A DNA stretch of 64,000 bases from Novosphingobium sp. KA1 (GCF_017309955.1 NZ_CP021247.1:2381001-2445000), one strand, 5' to 3'. Counted from the stretch's first letter, positions 44,352 to 54,878 are shown. The notes: generated by a model from the letters alone, not told the origin. Numbers and translations: made by a program.

Positions 44352-44822
44352 ATGTCACGTCGTCGTCGTCCCGAGAAGCGGGAAATCCTGCCTGATCCGA
44401 AGTTCGGTGATCAGACCCTGTCGAAGTTCATGAACAACCTCATGCTCGACGGCAAGAAGTCGGTCGCTGAATCGATCGTCTACGGTGCTCTCGACACCAT
44501 GGAAACGCGCGCCAAGGCCGATCCGGTCCAGCTGTTCCACGATGCCCTGAACAACGTGAAGCCGCAGATCGAAGTCCGCAGCCGCCGCGTCGGTGGTGCG
44601 ACCTACCAGGTCCCGGTCGAAGTGCGCCCCGAGCGCGCCCAGGCCCTGGCCATCCGCTGGCTGATCACCGCGGCCCGCAACCGCCCCGAAACCACCATGG
44701 CTGCGCGTCTCTCGGGCGAACTGCTCGACGCCGCCAACAACCGCGGCAACGCCGTGAAGAAGCGCGAAGACACGCACCGCATGGCGGACGCGAACCGCGC
44801 CTTCTCGCACTACCGCTGGTAA
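44352..44822 (+). CDS. rpsG: 30S ribosomal protein S7
   Basis: A 156-residue S7, which nucleates assembly of the 30S head and contacts the E site. The whole family pattern is present from [16 protein letters not shown] to the C-terminal [15 protein letters not shown]. It lies 92 nt after rpsL; that spacer contains a G+C-rich stem-loop. In E. coli S7 regulates this operon by binding the rpsL-rpsG spacer, so a similar control is possible. A terminator-like hairpin follows the stop. Confidence 0.98.
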   Translation: MSRRRRPEKREILPDPKFGDQTLSKFMNNLMLDGKKSVAESIVYGALDTMETRAKADPVQLFHDALNNVKPQIEVRSRRVGGATYQVPVEVRPERAQALAIRWLITAARNRPETTMAARLSGELLDAANNRGNAVKKREDTHRMADANRAFSHYRW

Positions 44823-44829
44823 TGTGAGC

Positions 44830-44886
44830 GTGTGGCCCCGGATTCGATTGCCCTTGGGCGGTCATCCGGGCGTCACACTTTTATTT
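44830..44886 (+). promoter_or_regulatory. Terminator-like attenuator between rpsG and fusA
   Basis: A long nested stem (GTGTG with CACAC, CCGGAT with ATCCGG, GCCC with GGGC) is followed at once by TTTTATTT. It lies 8 nt after rpsG and 65 nt before fusA. It has the form of an intrinsic terminator within an operon, so it may partly stop transcription and lower fusA-tuf relative to rpsL-rpsG, or mark an mRNA end. Confidence 0.65.
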
Positions 44887-44951
44887 CAGGGGGCGAGGTC
44901 TTATCTGAAGGCCGCCTCGCTCCCGAAACACTCCTGCTAAGGACACTCACC

Positions 44952-47036
44952 ATGGCACGCAGCCATCCGCTCAATATGTACCGTAACATCGGTATTATGG
45001 CGCATATCGACGCCGGTAAGACCACCACGACCGAGCGTATCCTCTACTACACCGGCAAGTCCTACAAGATCGGCGAAGTCCACGACGGCGCTGCTACCAT
45101 GGACTGGATGGAGCAGGAGCAGGAACGCGGCATCACCATCACCTCGGCTGCGACCACCTGCTTCTGGACGTCCGAGGGCCAGGAATACCGCATCAACATC
45201 ATCGACACCCCCGGGCACGTCGACTTCACCATCGAAGTCGAACGTTCGCTGCGCGTGCTCGACGGTGCGGTCGCCTGCTTCGACGGCGTCGCCGGCGTTG
45301 AGCCGCAGTCGGAAACCGTGTGGCGCCAGGCCGACAAGTACGGCGTTCCGCGCATGTGCTTCATCAACAAGCTCGACCGCACCGGCGCGAACTTCAAGTA
45401 CTGCGTGCAGTCGATCATCGACCGCCTCGGTGCGACGCCGGCCGTGCTCTACATTCCGATCGGTCTCGAATCGGATCTGAAGGGCCTGGTCGATCTGGTT
45501 CACAACCGTGCGATCGTCTGGAAGGACGAATCGCTCGGCGCCGAATTCTTCTACGAAGAAATCCCGGCTGACCTGGCTGACGAAGCTGCCGAGTACCGCA
45601 CCAAGCTGATCGAACTCGCCGTCGAACAGGACGACGAGGCGATGGAAGCCTATCTCGAAGGCAACGAGCCCGACGTTGCAACGCTCAAGAAGCTGATCCG
45701 CAAGGGTACGCTGGGCCATGCGTTCGTACCGGTCGTCTGCGGTTCGGCGTTCAAGAACAAGGGCGTTCAGCCCCTGCTCGACGCCGTCGTCGACTACCTT
45801 CCTTCGCCGCTCGACATCGAAGATGTCCAGGGCGTCAAGGTCGACAGCGACGAAGCTGACAGCCGTCCGCCCAAGGACGACGCTCCGTTCTCGGCGCTCG
45901 CCTTCAAGGTCATGAACGACCCGTTCGTCGGTTCGCTCACCTTCTGCCGCATCTACTCGGGCACGCTCTCGAAGGGTTCGTACCTGAATTCGGTGAAGGG
46001 CAAGAAGGAAAAGGTTGGCCGTATCCTCGAGATGCACGCCAATGACCGTAAGGACATCGACGAGGCCTACGCGGGCGACATCGTTGCGCTGGCCGGCATG
46101 AAGGAAACCACCACGGGCGACACGCTCTGCGCGGAAAAGGCGCCGATCGTTCTCGAGCGCATGGAGTTCCCCGAGCCGGTTATCGAACTGTCGGTCGAAC
46201 CGAAGACCAAGGCCGACCAGGAGAAGATGGGCGTTGCGCTCAACCGTCTCTCGGCTGAGGATCCCTCGTTCCGCGTCACGACCGACCACGAGTCGGGCCA
46301 GACGATCATCAAGGGCATGGGCGAACTTCACCTGGACATCATCGTCGACCGTATGCGTCGCGAGTTCAAGGTCGAAGCCAACGTCGGCGCTCCGCAGGTC
46401 GCCTACCGCGAATACCTCGCCAAGGCTGTCGACGTGGACTACACCCACAAGAAGCAGTCGGGTGGTACCGGTCAGTTCGGTCGCGTGAAGATCAAGGTCA
46501 CGCCGGGCGAGCGCGGTGCAGGCATCACCTTCAAGGACGAGATCAAGGGCGGTAACATTCCGAAGGAATATATCCCCGCGATCGAAAAGGGCATGCGCGA
46601 AACCGCTGCCTCGGGCTCGCTGGTCGGCTTCCCGATCATCGACTTCGACATCGTCCTCTATGACGGTGCCTACCACGACGTCGACTCGTCGGCTCTTGCC
46701 TTCGAAATCGCCGGTCGCGGTGCCATGCGTGAAGTCGCCCAGAAGGCCGGCATCAAGCTGCTCGAACCGATCATGAAGGTCGAAGTCGTCACCCCCGAGG
46801 AATACCTCGGCGACGTCATCGGCGACATGAACAGCCGTCGTGGCCAGATCCAGGGTACCGACAGCCGTGGTAACGCACAGGTTGTCGAGTCGATGGTTCC
46901 GCTCGCGAACATGTTCGGCTACGTGAACCAGCTCCGCTCGTTCACCCAGGGTCGTGCAAACTACTCGATGATCTTCTCCCACTACGACGAGGTTCCGGCG
47001 AACGTCGCGGCCGAGGTCAAGGAGAAGCTTGCCTAA
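44952..47036 (+). CDS. fusA: Elongation factor G
   Basis: A 694-residue translocation GTPase. The P loop AHIDAGKTT (about residues 17-25), switch [10 protein letters not shown] and NKLD are intact, and domains II-V follow with the family's usual length. It drives tRNA-mRNA translocation and ribosome recycling. The ATG at 44952 starts [14 protein letters not shown]; an in-frame extension to 44832 would read through the attenuator hairpin and is rejected. Third member of the str operon. Confidence 0.98.
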   Translation: MARSHPLNMYRNIGIMAHIDAGKTTTTERILYYTGKSYKIGEVHDGAATMDWMEQEQERGITITSAATTCFWTSEGQEYRINIIDTPGHVDFTIEVERSLRVLDGAVACFDGVAGVEPQSETVWRQADKYGVPRMCFINKLDRTGANFKYCVQSIIDRLGATPAVLYIPIGLESDLKGLVDLVHNRAIVWKDESLGAEFFYEEIPADLADEAAEYRTKLIELAVEQDDEAMEAYLEGNEPDVATLKKLIRKGTLGHAFVPVVCGSAFKNKGVQPLLDAVVDYLPSPLDIEDVQGVKVDSDEADSRPPKDDAPFSALAFKVMNDPFVGSLTFCRIYSGTLSKGSYLNSVKGKKEKVGRILEMHANDRKDIDEAYAGDIVALAGMKETTTGDTLCAEKAPIVLERMEFPEPVIELSVEPKTKADQEKMGVALNRLSAEDPSFRVTTDHESGQTIIKGMGELHLDIIVDRMRREFKVEANVGAPQVAYREYLAKAVDVDYTHKKQSGGTGQFGRVKIKVTPGERGAGITFKDEIKGGNIPKEYIPAIEKGMRETAASGSLVGFPIIDFDIVLYDGAYHDVDSSALAFEIAGRGAMREVAQKAGIKLLEPIMKVEVVTPEEYLGDVIGDMNSRRGQIQGTDSRGNAQVVESMVPLANMFGYVNQLRSFTQGRANYSMIFSHYDEVPANVAAEVKEKLA

Positions 47037-47053
47037 TCGGCAAGATCATTCTA

Positions 47054-47085
47054 GGGGCGGCGCCTGTTTCGGCGGGCGCTGCCTC
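47054..47085 (+). promoter_or_regulatory. Hairpin between fusA and tuf
   Basis: GGCGGCGCC (47056-47064) pairs with GGCGCTGCC (47075-47083) with one G-U pair. It has no T run. It may slow or protect the mRNA 3' end of fusA. Confidence 0.4.
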
Positions 47086-47126
47086 ACATTCCCGCAGATT
47101 ACAATTCAAGCAAAGAAGGTTTGAAA

Positions 47127-48317
47127 ATGGCGAAGGCAAAATTCGAGCGGAACAAGCCGCACTGCAACATCGGCACCATCGGTCACGTTGACCACGGCAA
47201 GACCACGCTGACGGCCGCCATCACCAAGGTGATGTCGGAAACGTTCGGCGGTGAAGCTGTTGACTTCGCGAACATCGACAAGGCTCCGGAAGAGCGCGAG
47301 CGTGGCATCACCATCTCGACCGCTCACGTCGAGTACGAGACCGAAGCCCGTCACTACGCGCACGTCGACTGCCCGGGTCACGCTGACTACGTGAAGAACA
47401 TGATCACCGGTGCTGCCCAGATGGACGGCGCTATCCTGGTCGTGAACGCTGCTGACGGCCCGATGCCGCAGACCCGCGAGCACATCCTGCTTGCTCGCCA
47501 GGTCGGCGTGCCGCAGCTCGTCGTGTACATGAACAAGGTCGACCAGGTCGACGATCCGGAACTGCTCGAGCTCGTCGAACTCGAAGTTCGCGAACTGCTC
47601 TCGTCGTACGACTTCGACGGCGACAACATCCCCGTCATCAAGGGTTCGGCTCTCGCCGCTCTTGAAGGCCGTGACGACGAAATCGGCAAGAACTCGATCC
47701 TCGAGCTCATGAAGGCCGTTGACGACTTCATCCCGCAGCCGCCGCGCCCGACCGACAAGTCGTTCCTGATGCCCGTCGAAGACGTGTTCTCGATCTCGGG
47801 CCGTGGTACGGTTGTGACCGGCCGCGTCGAAACCGGCATCATCAAGGTTGGTGAAGAAGTCGAAGTCGTCGGTATCCGCGACACGCAGAAGACCACCGTC
47901 ACTGGCGTCGAAATGTTCCGCAAGCTGCTCGACCAGGGTGAAGCCGGCGACAACATCGGCGCGCTGGTTCGTGGCCTGAAGCGCGACGACGTTGAGCGTG
48001 GCCAGGTTCTCGCCAAGCCGGGCACCGTGACCCCGCACACCGAGTTCTCGGCTGAAGTCTACGTCCTGTCGAAGGACGAAGGCGGCCGTCACACCCCGTT
48101 CTTCGCGAACTATCGTCCGCAGTTCTACTTCCGTACCACCGACGTGACCGGCGAAGTGATCCTCCCCGAGGGCACCGAGATGGTCATGCCTGGCGACAAC
48201 GTATCGCTGTCGGTGAAGCTGATCGCTCCGATCGCCATGGACGAAGGTCTCCGCTTCGCAATCCGCGAAGGCGGCCGCACCGTCGGTTCGGGCGTTGTTG
48301 CCACGATCACGAAGTAA
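47127..48317 (+). CDS. tuf: Elongation factor Tu
   Basis: A 396-residue EF-Tu that delivers aminoacyl-tRNA to the ribosome. G1 [10 protein letters not shown]3 DCPGHADY and G4 NKVD are all present and the C-terminal domains are complete. The ATG at 47127 ([12 protein letters not shown]) has AAGAAGG upstream; a TTG two codons earlier is not needed. It is the last gene of the str operon and is followed by a strong terminator. Codon use is the most biased in the window, as expected for the most abundant protein. Confidence 0.98.
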   Translation: MAKAKFERNKPHCNIGTIGHVDHGKTTLTAAITKVMSETFGGEAVDFANIDKAPEERERGITISTAHVEYETEARHYAHVDCPGHADYVKNMITGAAQMDGAILVVNAADGPMPQTREHILLARQVGVPQLVVYMNKVDQVDDPELLELVELEVRELLSSYDFDGDNIPVIKGSALAALEGRDDEIGKNSILELMKAVDDFIPQPPRPTDKSFLMPVEDVFSISGRGTVVTGRVETGIIKVGEEVEVVGIRDTQKTTVTGVEMFRKLLDQGEAGDNIGALVRGLKRDDVERGQVLAKPGTVTPHTEFSAEVYVLSKDEGGRHTPFFANYRPQFYFRTTDVTGEVILPEGTEMVMPGDNVSLSVKLIAPIAMDEGLRFAIREGGRTVGSGVVATITK

Positions 48318-48350
48318 TTCGTCGATCTGCAGCTACGGCTAAAGTGATTG

Positions 48351-48384
48351 GCCCGGGCTTCCGAAAGGAGGCCCGGGCTTTTCG
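48351..48384 (+). terminator. Intrinsic terminator of the str operon
   Basis: A 12-bp stem GCCCGGGCTTCC/GGAGGCCCGGGC (one G-U) with a GAAA loop is followed by TTTTC, 33 nt after tuf. A strong terminator. Confidence 0.92.
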
Positions 48385-48417
48385 CGTTGATGGGGTTCGG
48401 AGTCTTTGCGGGCGTCG

Positions 48418-48918
48418 TTACCGCGCTCGCAGCTCACCCTGTCCGATCTTCCATGCATCCGAGCCCTTGGGGGCTTCGGGTATGGACTTGAGGTCGATGT
48501 AGTAGACGGGTTCCGGCACGCGGCCGAACGGTATGGTTATGCAGGGGCCTAGGCAGCCGGGCAGGTGTCCGACATCAGGTGGGTAAGCCGCGCCCGTGCG
48601 CGTGCTTTCGTCCAGGGATTTCGATGTTGGGACGCGCTGGCTGGTGCCGTCGCCGCCGTGGGAGCAGACGACGATCGTGCCGTCATTGCCGTCATTACTG
48701 GCGCGGGCGGCTGCACGGCAGGCGTCGTCCACGGCGCCTGCCGTGGTATCGGGCATGGCGGCGTGGGTGGTGAGTACGTCGGTGTCTTCGAGGTTGGCGG
48801 GAGCATTGGTTTCGCCGGGGGCGTAGGTGGAGCCGTCGGCTGCAACGGCGCCCGGTGACAGGCATCCAAGAGTCAGCGCGACAAACACGCTGGGAATTGT
48901 CGTGATGATGGAGGGCAT
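48418..48918 (-). CDS. Small exported protein of unknown function between tuf and rpsJ
   Basis: A 166-residue protein with an N-terminal signal sequence (MPSIITTIPSVFVALTLGC, cleavage or lipidation near residue 19). The region DGTIVVCSHGGD resembles the IVVC-containing segment of small exported proteins common in sphingomonads, followed by a proline-rich tail with CLGPC. Function is unknown. It lies on the minus strand between the str and S10 operons and its coding bias is weaker than that of its neighbours, so it looks inserted. The start at 48918 is the first ATG with a signal peptide. Confidence 0.65.
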   Translation of the reverse strand: MPSIITTIPSVFVALTLGCLSPGAVAADGSTYAPGETNAPANLEDTDVLTTHAAMPDTTAGAVDDACRAAARASNDGNDGTIVVCSHGGDGTSQRVPTSKSLDESTRTGAAYPPDVGHLPGCLGPCITIPFGRVPEPVYYIDLKSIPEAPKGSDAWKIGQGELRAR

Positions 48919-49131
48919 TGAAAGCGGCTTCTGTTTGGCGTCGCTCCATCAACGTAGGATACGGGTAAGTGGCAGGGAAGGGCCGGTGCGACGAATGGCG
49001 TCCGTGGCCTCCAAAAAACCTGCGGGACTGCGTGAAATCAGGGGTTGCCCGACTCGCTTTCGCCGTGTAGGGGCGCGGTTCGAATTTGACTGGACTTTGG
49101 TCCTTTGGCTCTTTCTCATCGGTAGTAGGTA

Positions 49132-49443
49132 ATGGAAGCTCAGAACATCCGTATCCGCCTCAAGGCGTTTGACCATCGCGTGCTCGACCAGGCCACTGGC
49201 GAGATCGCCGACACGGCCCGCCGCACCGGCGCTCTGATTCGTGGGCCCATTCCGCTCCCGACCAAGATCGAGAAGTTCACGGTTAACCGTGGTCCGCACA
49301 TCGACAAGAAGTCGCGTGAGCAGTTCGAAGTCCGCACCTACAAGCGTCTGCTTGACATCGTGCAGCCGAACGCAGCAACCGTCGACGCTCTGATGAAGCT
49401 TGACCTGGCTGCCGGCGTGAACGTCGAGATCAAGCTGGCCTAA
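49132..49443 (+). CDS. rpsJ: 30S ribosomal protein S10
   Basis: A 103-residue S10, first gene of the S10 operon. The family motif [14 protein letters not shown] is intact. In E. coli S10 (NusE) also serves in antitermination. The ATG at 49132 is preceded by a weak GGTAGTAGGT site. The 213-nt gap to the divergent small exported-protein gene must hold the S10 promoter. A 349-nt structured spacer follows before rplC. Confidence 0.98.
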   Translation: MEAQNIRIRLKAFDHRVLDQATGEIADTARRTGALIRGPIPLPTKIEKFTVNRGPHIDKKSREQFEVRTYKRLLDIVQPNAATVDALMKLDLAAGVNVEIKLA

Positions 49444-49792
49444 GCCGGTTTATGGGGTGGCCTTTGAGGTCGCCCCTGCAGTCTTTTGATCGGACTTAAA
49501 ACGATCGGTGAAATTCGGATCCTCGGATCCTGATTACCTTGTCGGCCATGTGGCCGGCTTTGCGAACGAAAGTTTGCAGAGACAGCGCCCCAGGCGGAAT
49601 GCCGCAAGGGGGACACAAGGGATACCTCCGCCGTCTCCTTCGGGAAGTGGCGGGAATGCGTCCCCCGTCTCGTTTCCGCGGCCCGTGTTGGGCTTGCAGG
49701 GAACACCTGACCCGGACGGGGTTCGTATCATAACAGGGTTGGACACGCGTACGAGGGATGGTCCTGCGTACGCCTCTGTAAGGAGAAAGGTC
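49444..49792 (+). promoter_or_regulatory. 349-nt structured spacer between rpsJ and rplC
   Basis: A 10-bp stem with G-U pairs (49454-49463 with 49467-49476) is followed by TCTTTT and looks like an intrinsic attenuator just after rpsJ. Further stems include GCCC-GTGTT-GGGC (49681-49693). These genes are usually separated by only tens of nt. The spacer may hold an internal promoter or a ribosomal-protein-binding leader for rplC-rpsQ. Confidence 0.5.
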
Positions 49793-50548
49793 ATGCGTAC
49801 AGGCGTGATCGCCAAGAAAGTCGGGATGACCCGCCTGTTCCAGGAGGACGGTCGCCACGTGCCCGTCACTGTCCTGGCACTTGAAGACTGTCAGGTGGTT
49901 TCGGTTCGTACTGCTGATCGTGACGGCTACGTCGCGGTTCAGCTCGGTGCGGGCGAAGCAAAGCAGAAGAACGTTGCCAAGCCGCAGCGTGAGCACTTCG
50001 CAAAGGCTCAGGTTCCCCTCAAGATGCGCGTTGCGGAATTCCGCGTCGCCGACGACGCCCTCCTCGAAGTTGGCGCCACGATCGCTGCCTCGCACTTCGT
50101 GCCCGGCCAGCTGGTCGACGTGGGTGGCCACACTCAGGGTAAGGGCTTCCAGGGCGCCATGAAGCGCTGGGGCTTCGGCGGTATGCGCGCCACCCACGGT
50201 GTTTCGATCTCGCACCGTGCGCACGGTTCGACGGGTAACCGTCAGGATCCGGGCAAGGTGTTCAAGAACAAGAAGATGGCCGGCCACATGGGCGACCGTC
50301 AGCGCACCCAGCAGAACCTCGAAGTCGTCCGCGTGGACGACGAGCGTGGCCTGATCTTCGTCAAGGGCTCGGTCCCGGGTTCGAAGAACGCCTGGCTCAC
50401 CGTTTCGGACGCCGTCAAGGTCGACCGTCACGCAGAGGCTCCGTACCCCGCCGGCATCAAATCGGTTGCCAACACCAATGATACGGCCGCTGCCGTGACC
50501 CCGGCTGAAGCCGTGGCTCCCGAAGCGACCGAAGGCCAGGAGGGCTAA
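49793..50548 (+). CDS. rplC: 50S ribosomal protein L3
   Basis: A 251-residue L3 that nucleates 50S assembly. The N-terminus [16 protein letters not shown] and the loop [19 protein letters not shown] near the peptidyl transferase centre are conserved. The C-terminus has a 25-residue Ala/Glu-rich tail beyond the usual end. The ATG at 49793 has a strong TAAGGAGAAA site; an open frame from 49508 is not coding. Overlaps none; rplD starts 2 nt after. Confidence 0.97.
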   Translation: MRTGVIAKKVGMTRLFQEDGRHVPVTVLALEDCQVVSVRTADRDGYVAVQLGAGEAKQKNVAKPQREHFAKAQVPLKMRVAEFRVADDALLEVGATIAASHFVPGQLVDVGGHTQGKGFQGAMKRWGFGGMRATHGVSISHRAHGSTGNRQDPGKVFKNKKMAGHMGDRQRTQQNLEVVRVDDERGLIFVKGSVPGSKNAWLTVSDAVKVDRHAEAPYPAGIKSVANTNDTAAAVTPAEAVAPEATEGQEG

Positions 50549-50550
50549 TC

Positions 50551-51177
50551 ATGAAGGTTCAGGTCCTCAACCTCGACGGCACCGCCGGCAAGGGTGACAT
50601 CGAACTGTCGGACGACGTGTTCGGTCTCGAGCCCCGCGCCGACATCCTGCATCGCGTCGTCACCTGGCAGCTCGAGAACCGTCGCGGCATTGCCCGCGCG
50701 ACCCGCGAGCGCTCGGACGTTGCCCGCACCGGTAAGAAGTTCGGTAACCAGAAGGGCGGCGGTTCCGCTCGTCACGGCGACCGCGCAGCGCCGGTGTTTA
50801 TCGGCGGTGGTAAGGCTCACGGTGCCCGTCGCCGCGAGTTCAACATTTCGCTGAACAAGAAGATCCGTGCACTCGGTCTGAAGATGGCCCTTTCGGCCAA
50901 GGCTCAGAACGGTCTCGTGATCGTCGATTCGCTCGACGTTTCCGACGCCAAGACCAAGGCGCTCGCCGGTCAGCTCGCCAAGGCGAACTTCGGCAAGAAG
51001 GTTCTCGTCATGGACGGTGAGCAGGTCAACGAGGGCTTCGCCCTGGCTGCCCGCAACATCGTCGGCGTGAACGTGCTCCCGGCTGTCGGCGCGAACGTCT
51101 ACGACATCCTGAAGCACGACACGCTGGTGCTGACGCGCGCCGCTGTCGAAAAGCTGGAGGCGCGTTTCAATGGCTAA
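50551..51177 (+). CDS. rplD: 50S ribosomal protein L4
   Basis: A 208-residue L4 with the long exit-tunnel loop ([19 protein letters not shown], about residues 60-80) intact and without the changes known for macrolide resistance. In E. coli L4 represses its own S10 operon; no matching leader was identified here. It starts 2 nt after rplC with an AGGAGG site and overlaps rplW by 8 nt. Confidence 0.97.
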   Translation: MKVQVLNLDGTAGKGDIELSDDVFGLEPRADILHRVVTWQLENRRGIARATRERSDVARTGKKFGNQKGGGSARHGDRAAPVFIGGGKAHGARRREFNISLNKKIRALGLKMALSAKAQNGLVIVDSLDVSDAKTKALAGQLAKANFGKKVLVMDGEQVNEGFALAARNIVGVNVLPAVGANVYDILKHDTLVLTRAAVEKLEARFNG

Positions 51178-51478
51178 GACCGTGGACATCCGTCACTACG
51201 ACGTGATCCTCTCGCCGCACATCACCGAGAAGTCGACTCTGCTTTCCGAACAGAACGCCGTCGTCTTCAAGGTTGCTGACAAGGCGACCAAGCCCGAGAT
51301 CAAGGCCGCCGTCGAAGCTCTGTTCGACGTCAAGGTCACCGGCGTGAACACGCTGAACGTCAAGGGTAAGACCAAGCGCTGGCGCGGTAAGGCTTACCGC
51401 CGCAGCGACGTGAAGAAGGCGATCGTCACGCTGGCCGAAGGTCAGTCGATTGATATCACCGAAGGCGTGCGGGGTTAA
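51170..51478 (+). CDS. rplW: 50S ribosomal protein L23
   Basis: A 102-residue L23 at the exit of the polypeptide tunnel, docking site for trigger factor and SRP. The family start [16 protein letters not shown] is clear. The 8-nt overlap with rplD implies translational coupling. The GAGG Shine-Dalgarno lies within rplD. Confidence 0.97.
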   Translation: MAKTVDIRHYDVILSPHITEKSTLLSEQNAVVFKVADKATKPEIKAAVEALFDVKVTGVNTLNVKGKTKRWRGKAYRRSDVKKAIVTLAEGQSIDITEGVRG

Positions 51479-51483
51479 TTCCG

Positions 51484-52320
51484 ATGGCACTTAAGAGCTA
51501 CAACCCGACCAGCCCCGCTCGCCGCGGTCTGGTCCTTGTCGACAAGTCGTCGCTGTGGAAGGGCAAGCCGGTCAAGGCGCTTACCGAAGGTAAGAACAAG
51601 ACCGGTGGCCGCAACAACAAGGGTCATGTCACTTCGCGTGGCATCGCCGGTGGTCACAAGCAAAAGTACCGCTTCATCGATTTCAAGCGTCGTAAGTGGG
51701 ACATGGAAGCGACCGTGGAGCGTATCGAATACGATCCCAACCGCACCGCGTTCATCGCGCTCGTGAAGTACACCGACGGTGAACTGGCTTACATCATTGC
51801 GCCGCAGCGTCTCGCCGTCGGCGACGTCGTGATCGCCGGTGAAAAGACCGACGTGAAGCCGGGTAACGCCATGCTTCTGTCGCAGATGCCGGTTGGCACG
51901 ATCTGCCACAACGTCGAGATGAAGCCCGGCAAGGGCGGCCAGATTGCCCGTTCGGCCGGTACGTATGTGCAGGTCGTCGGCCGTGACCGCGGCATGGTCA
52001 TCGTTCGCCTTAACTCGGGTGAGCAGCGCTACCTGCGTGGCGACTGCATGGGCACCGTTGGCGCCGTGTCGAACCCCGACAACGCCAACCAGACCCTCGC
52101 CAAGGCCGGTCGCGGCCGTTGGTTGGGTCGCCGTCCGCTTACCCGCGGTGTTGCCAAGAACCCGGTCGACCACCCGCACGGTGGTGGTGAAGGCCGTACC
52201 TCGGGCGGCCGTCACCCGGTCACTCCGTGGGGCAAGCCGACCAAGGGCGCTCGCACTCGCAACAACAAGCAGACGGACAAGATGATCATCCGTTCGCGCC
52301 ACGCCAAGAAGAAGAGGTAA
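51484..52320 (+). CDS. rplB: 50S ribosomal protein L2
   Basis: A 278-residue L2, needed for subunit joining and peptidyl transfer. The conserved C-terminal loop [20 protein letters not shown], with the key His, is intact. It starts 5 nt after rplW. Confidence 0.98.
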   Translation: MALKSYNPTSPARRGLVLVDKSSLWKGKPVKALTEGKNKTGGRNNKGHVTSRGIAGGHKQKYRFIDFKRRKWDMEATVERIEYDPNRTAFIALVKYTDGELAYIIAPQRLAVGDVVIAGEKTDVKPGNAMLLSQMPVGTICHNVEMKPGKGGQIARSAGTYVQVVGRDRGMVIVRLNSGEQRYLRGDCMGTVGAVSNPDNANQTLAKAGRGRWLGRRPLTRGVAKNPVDHPHGGGEGRTSGGRHPVTPWGKPTKGARTRNNKQTDKMIIRSRHAKKKR

Positions 52321-52326
52321 GACACG

Positions 52327-52608
52327 ATGGCACGTTCCGTCTGGAAAGGCCCCTTCGTCGACCTGTACCTTCTCAAGAAGGCCGAGGTCGCGCAGGATGC
52401 CGGCACCCGCGCTGGTCCGATCAAGACCTGGTCGCGTCGCTCCACCATCCTTCCGCAGTTCGTTGGTCTGACCTTCCAGGTCTATAACGGGCACAAGTTC
52501 ATCCCCGTTGCCGTCAACGAGGACATGGTCGGCCACAAGCTCGGCGAATTCGCGCCCACGCGCACGTTCCCGGGTCACGCTGCCGACAAGAAGGGTAAGC
52601 GCAAGTGA
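52327..52608 (+). CDS. rpsS: 30S ribosomal protein S19
   Basis: A 93-residue S19 in the 30S head, contacting the A-site finger. [19 protein letters not shown] and [21 protein letters not shown] are typical. It starts 6 nt after rplB and overlaps rplV by 4 nt. Confidence 0.98.
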   Translation: MARSVWKGPFVDLYLLKKAEVAQDAGTRAGPIKTWSRRSTILPQFVGLTFQVYNGHKFIPVAVNEDMVGHKLGEFAPTRTFPGHAADKKGKRK

Positions 52609-52982
52609 GCAAGCAGGCAGCACCCCGCCGCGTAGGCGAAAAGGAAGCTCTGGCTGTCGGCACCACCATCCGTGGTTCGGCCCAGAAGCTCAACCTGGTC
52701 GCCGCGCTTATCCGTGGCCGCAAGGTCGAGGACGCGATGAACATCCTGGCCTTCTCCAAGAAGGCGATGGCCCAGGACGCTCGTAAGATCCTCGCTTCGG
52801 CGATCGCGAATGCGGAAAACAACCACAACCTCGACGTCGACGCTCTCGTCGTCGCCGAGGCGTCGGTCGGCAAGTCGATCACCATGAAGCGTTTCCACGC
52901 TCGTGGTCGCGGCAAGTCCACCCGTATCCTCAAGCCGTTTTCGCGCCTGCGGATCGTCGTTCGCGAAGTCGAGGAGGCCTGA
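52605..52982 (+). CDS. rplV: 50S ribosomal protein L22
   Basis: A 125-residue L22 whose beta hairpin ([20 protein letters not shown]) lines the exit tunnel; it shows no macrolide-resistance deletion. The start is GTG, overlapping the rpsS stop (GTGA, 52605-52608). The internal [14 protein letters not shown] is typical of alphaproteobacteria. Confidence 0.97.
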   Translation: MSKQAAPRRVGEKEALAVGTTIRGSAQKLNLVAALIRGRKVEDAMNILAFSKKAMAQDARKILASAIANAENNHNLDVDALVVAEASVGKSITMKRFHARGRGKSTRILKPFSRLRIVVREVEEA

Positions 52983-52985
52983 TCC

Positions 52986-53681
52986 ATGGGTCATAAGAGC
53001 AATCCGATCGGTCTGCGTCTGCAGATCAACCGTACCTGGGACAGCCGCTGGTTCGCGGAAGGCCGGGACTACGGCAAGCTGCTTGAGGAAGACCTCAAGA
53101 TCCGCAAGTTCATCGTCGCGAAGCTGCCCCAGGCCGCTATCTCGAAGGTGGTCATCGAGCGTCCGGCCAAGCTGTGCCGCATCTCGATCTACGCAGCCCG
53201 TCCCGGTGTGATCATCGGCAAGAAGGGTGCTGACATCGAGAAGCTCCGCAAGGAGCTGGCCACGATGACCGGCAGCGAAGTGAAGCTGAACATCGTCGAA
53301 ATCCGCAAGCCGGAAATCGACGCCAAGCTCGTCGCTCAGGGCATTGCCGATCAGCTGATCCGTCGTGTGGCCTTCCGCCGTGCGATGAAGCGTGCGATGC
53401 AGTCCGCGATGCGTCTGGGCGCCGAAGGCGTCAAGATCATGTGCGGTGGCCGTCTCGGCGGCGCTGAAATCGCCCGCGTCGAGCAGTACCGCGAAGGTCG
53501 CGTGCCGCTTCACACGCTGCGTGCGAACATCGACTATGCTGAAGCCGAAGCGCTTACCGCGTACGGTATCATCGGCATCAAGGTCTGGATCTTCAAGGGT
53601 GAGATCCTGGGCCACGACCCGACGGCGCAGGACCGCCTGATGCTGGAGGCTCAGACCTCCGGCGTTCGTCCCGCGCGTTGA
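52986..53681 (+). CDS. rpsC: 30S ribosomal protein S3
   Basis: A 231-residue S3 at the mRNA entry channel. The KH domain with [17 protein letters not shown] and the C-terminal [17 protein letters not shown] are intact. It starts 3 nt after rplV with a GAGG site. Confidence 0.98.
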   Translation: MGHKSNPIGLRLQINRTWDSRWFAEGRDYGKLLEEDLKIRKFIVAKLPQAAISKVVIERPAKLCRISIYAARPGVIIGKKGADIEKLRKELATMTGSEVKLNIVEIRKPEIDAKLVAQGIADQLIRRVAFRRAMKRAMQSAMRLGAEGVKIMCGGRLGGAEIARVEQYREGRVPLHTLRANIDYAEAEALTAYGIIGIKVWIFKGEILGHDPTAQDRLMLEAQTSGVRPAR

Positions 53682-53703
53682 GGCTTAGGATAGAGTAAGC
53701 ACC

Positions 53704-54138
53704 ATGCTGCAACCGAAGAAGACCAAGTTCCGCAAAGCCTTCAAAGGCCGGATCAAGGGTGATGCCAAGGGTGGCACCGACCTGAACTTCGGCTCGTACG
53801 GCCTCAAGGCCCTCGAGCCGGAGCGGATCACCGCTCGCCAGATCGAAGCGGCCCGCCGCGCGATCACGCGTCACATCAAGCGCCAGGGCCGTCTCTGGAT
53901 CCGCGTTTTCCCCGACGTGCCGGTTTCGAAGAAGCCTGCTGAAGTCCGTCAGGGTAAGGGCAAGGGTTCGGTCGAATACTGGGCTGCCCGTGTCAAGCCG
54001 GGCCGCATCCTGTTCGAACTGGATGGCGTCGCTGGCCCGCTCGCAGCCGAGGCGTTCAGCCGTGCTGCGATGAAGCTGCCGATCAAGACCAAGGTCGTTG
54101 CTCGCCTCGGCGACACCTCGCACCTTGGCGGCGAGTAA
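53704..54138 (+). CDS. rplP: 50S ribosomal protein L16
   Basis: A 144-residue L16 near the A-site tRNA elbow. [19 protein letters not shown] and the loop [12 protein letters not shown] are family hallmarks. It starts 22 nt after rpsC. The conserved Arg of [16 protein letters not shown] is present. Confidence 0.97.
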   Translation: MLQPKKTKFRKAFKGRIKGDAKGGTDLNFGSYGLKALEPERITARQIEAARRAITRHIKRQGRLWIRVFPDVPVSKKPAEVRQGKGKGSVEYWAARVKPGRILFELDGVAGPLAAEAFSRAAMKLPIKTKVVARLGDTSHLGGE

Positions 54139-54150
54139 GGAAGTCGAATC

Positions 54151-54351
54151 ATGGCTAACAAGATCGAAGACCTTCGCGCCAAGACCGACGACCAGCTCAC
54201 CGCTGATCTCGTCGACCTGAAGCGCGAACAGTTCAACCTGCGGTTCCAGGCCGCGACCAGCCAGCTTGAGGCGCCTGCGCGCATCAAGCAGGTGCGTCGC
54301 GACATCGCCCGCATCAAGACGCTCCAGGCTGAGCGCGCAGCGAAGGCCTGA
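54151..54351 (+). CDS. rpmC: 50S ribosomal protein L29
   Basis: A 66-residue two-helix L29 by the tunnel exit. [17 protein letters not shown] with [10 protein letters not shown] is the family signature. It starts 12 nt after rplP with a GGAAG-type site. Confidence 0.96.
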   Translation: MANKIEDLRAKTDDQLTADLVDLKREQFNLRFQAATSQLEAPARIKQVRRDIARIKTLQAERAAKA

Positions 54352-54362
54352 GGAGAAACACG

Positions 54363-54632
54363 ATGCCCAAGCGTATTCTGATCGGGACCGTCGTTTCCGA
54401 CAAGACCGACAAGACCGTGACCGTGCTGGTCGAGCGCAAGGTGAAGCACCCCCTCTACGGGAAGATCATCCGTCGCTCGAAGAAGTACCACGCTCACGAC
54501 GAAGACAACGCCTTCAAGACCGGCGAACGCGTCCGGATCGAGGAGACGAAGCCCTACTCGAAGACCAAGACCTGGAAGGTTCTTGACCGTCTTCAGGCGA
54601 GCAAGGGCACGGCGCTGGAAGCCGAGGTCTAA
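54363..54632 (+). CDS. rpsQ: 30S ribosomal protein S17
   Basis: An 89-residue S17 OB-fold protein that binds 16S helices 7 and 11. [20 protein letters not shown] is typical. It starts 11 nt after rpmC with a TGAGGAG site. A 246-nt structured spacer separates it from rplN, so it may be the end of an S10 transcript. Confidence 0.97.
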   Translation: MPKRILIGTVVSDKTDKTVTVLVERKVKHPLYGKIIRRSKKYHAHDEDNAFKTGERVRIEETKPYSKTKTWKVLDRLQASKGTALEAEV

Positions 54633-54878
54633 GAGTTTCGGGGGTGCCTTCGCGGCGCCCCCGTCTCGCTTTCCGGAGCAAGCTGCGGGACACGCGGCGT
54701 ATTCCGGAGGGCCTCGAAAGCCTCGGCCTCAGGGTCGTACACAAGTGTTGACCTCGACGGAGGAATGCGGCAAAGGGCCGCACTTCGCCGGTAAGGGCGA
54801 CTCGGGCCCCGTGTGGGCCTGTCTTTTTAGGAACTGCCGGACTTGTTCCGGCAAGCCAGTTGAGAAGGACTCGGATCG
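54633..54878 (+). promoter_or_regulatory. 246-nt spacer between rpsQ and rplN with terminator-like and leader hairpins
   Basis: Three hairpins are visible. A 9-bp stem GGGGGTGCC/GGCGCCCCC at 54640-54662 ends the rpsQ side. GGCCC-CGTGT-GGGCC (54805-54819) is followed by TTTTT, a terminator form. A perfect 7-bp stem TGCCGGA/TCCGGCA (54835-54853) lies just before rplN. A TTGACC at 54748 could be a -35 box but has a poor -10. The spacer may separate the S10 and spc operons or attenuate between them. Confidence 0.55.

Noticed and set aside
44937..46982. 681-codon minus-strand frame
   Set aside because: Antisense to fusA; caused by strong codon bias, not a gene.
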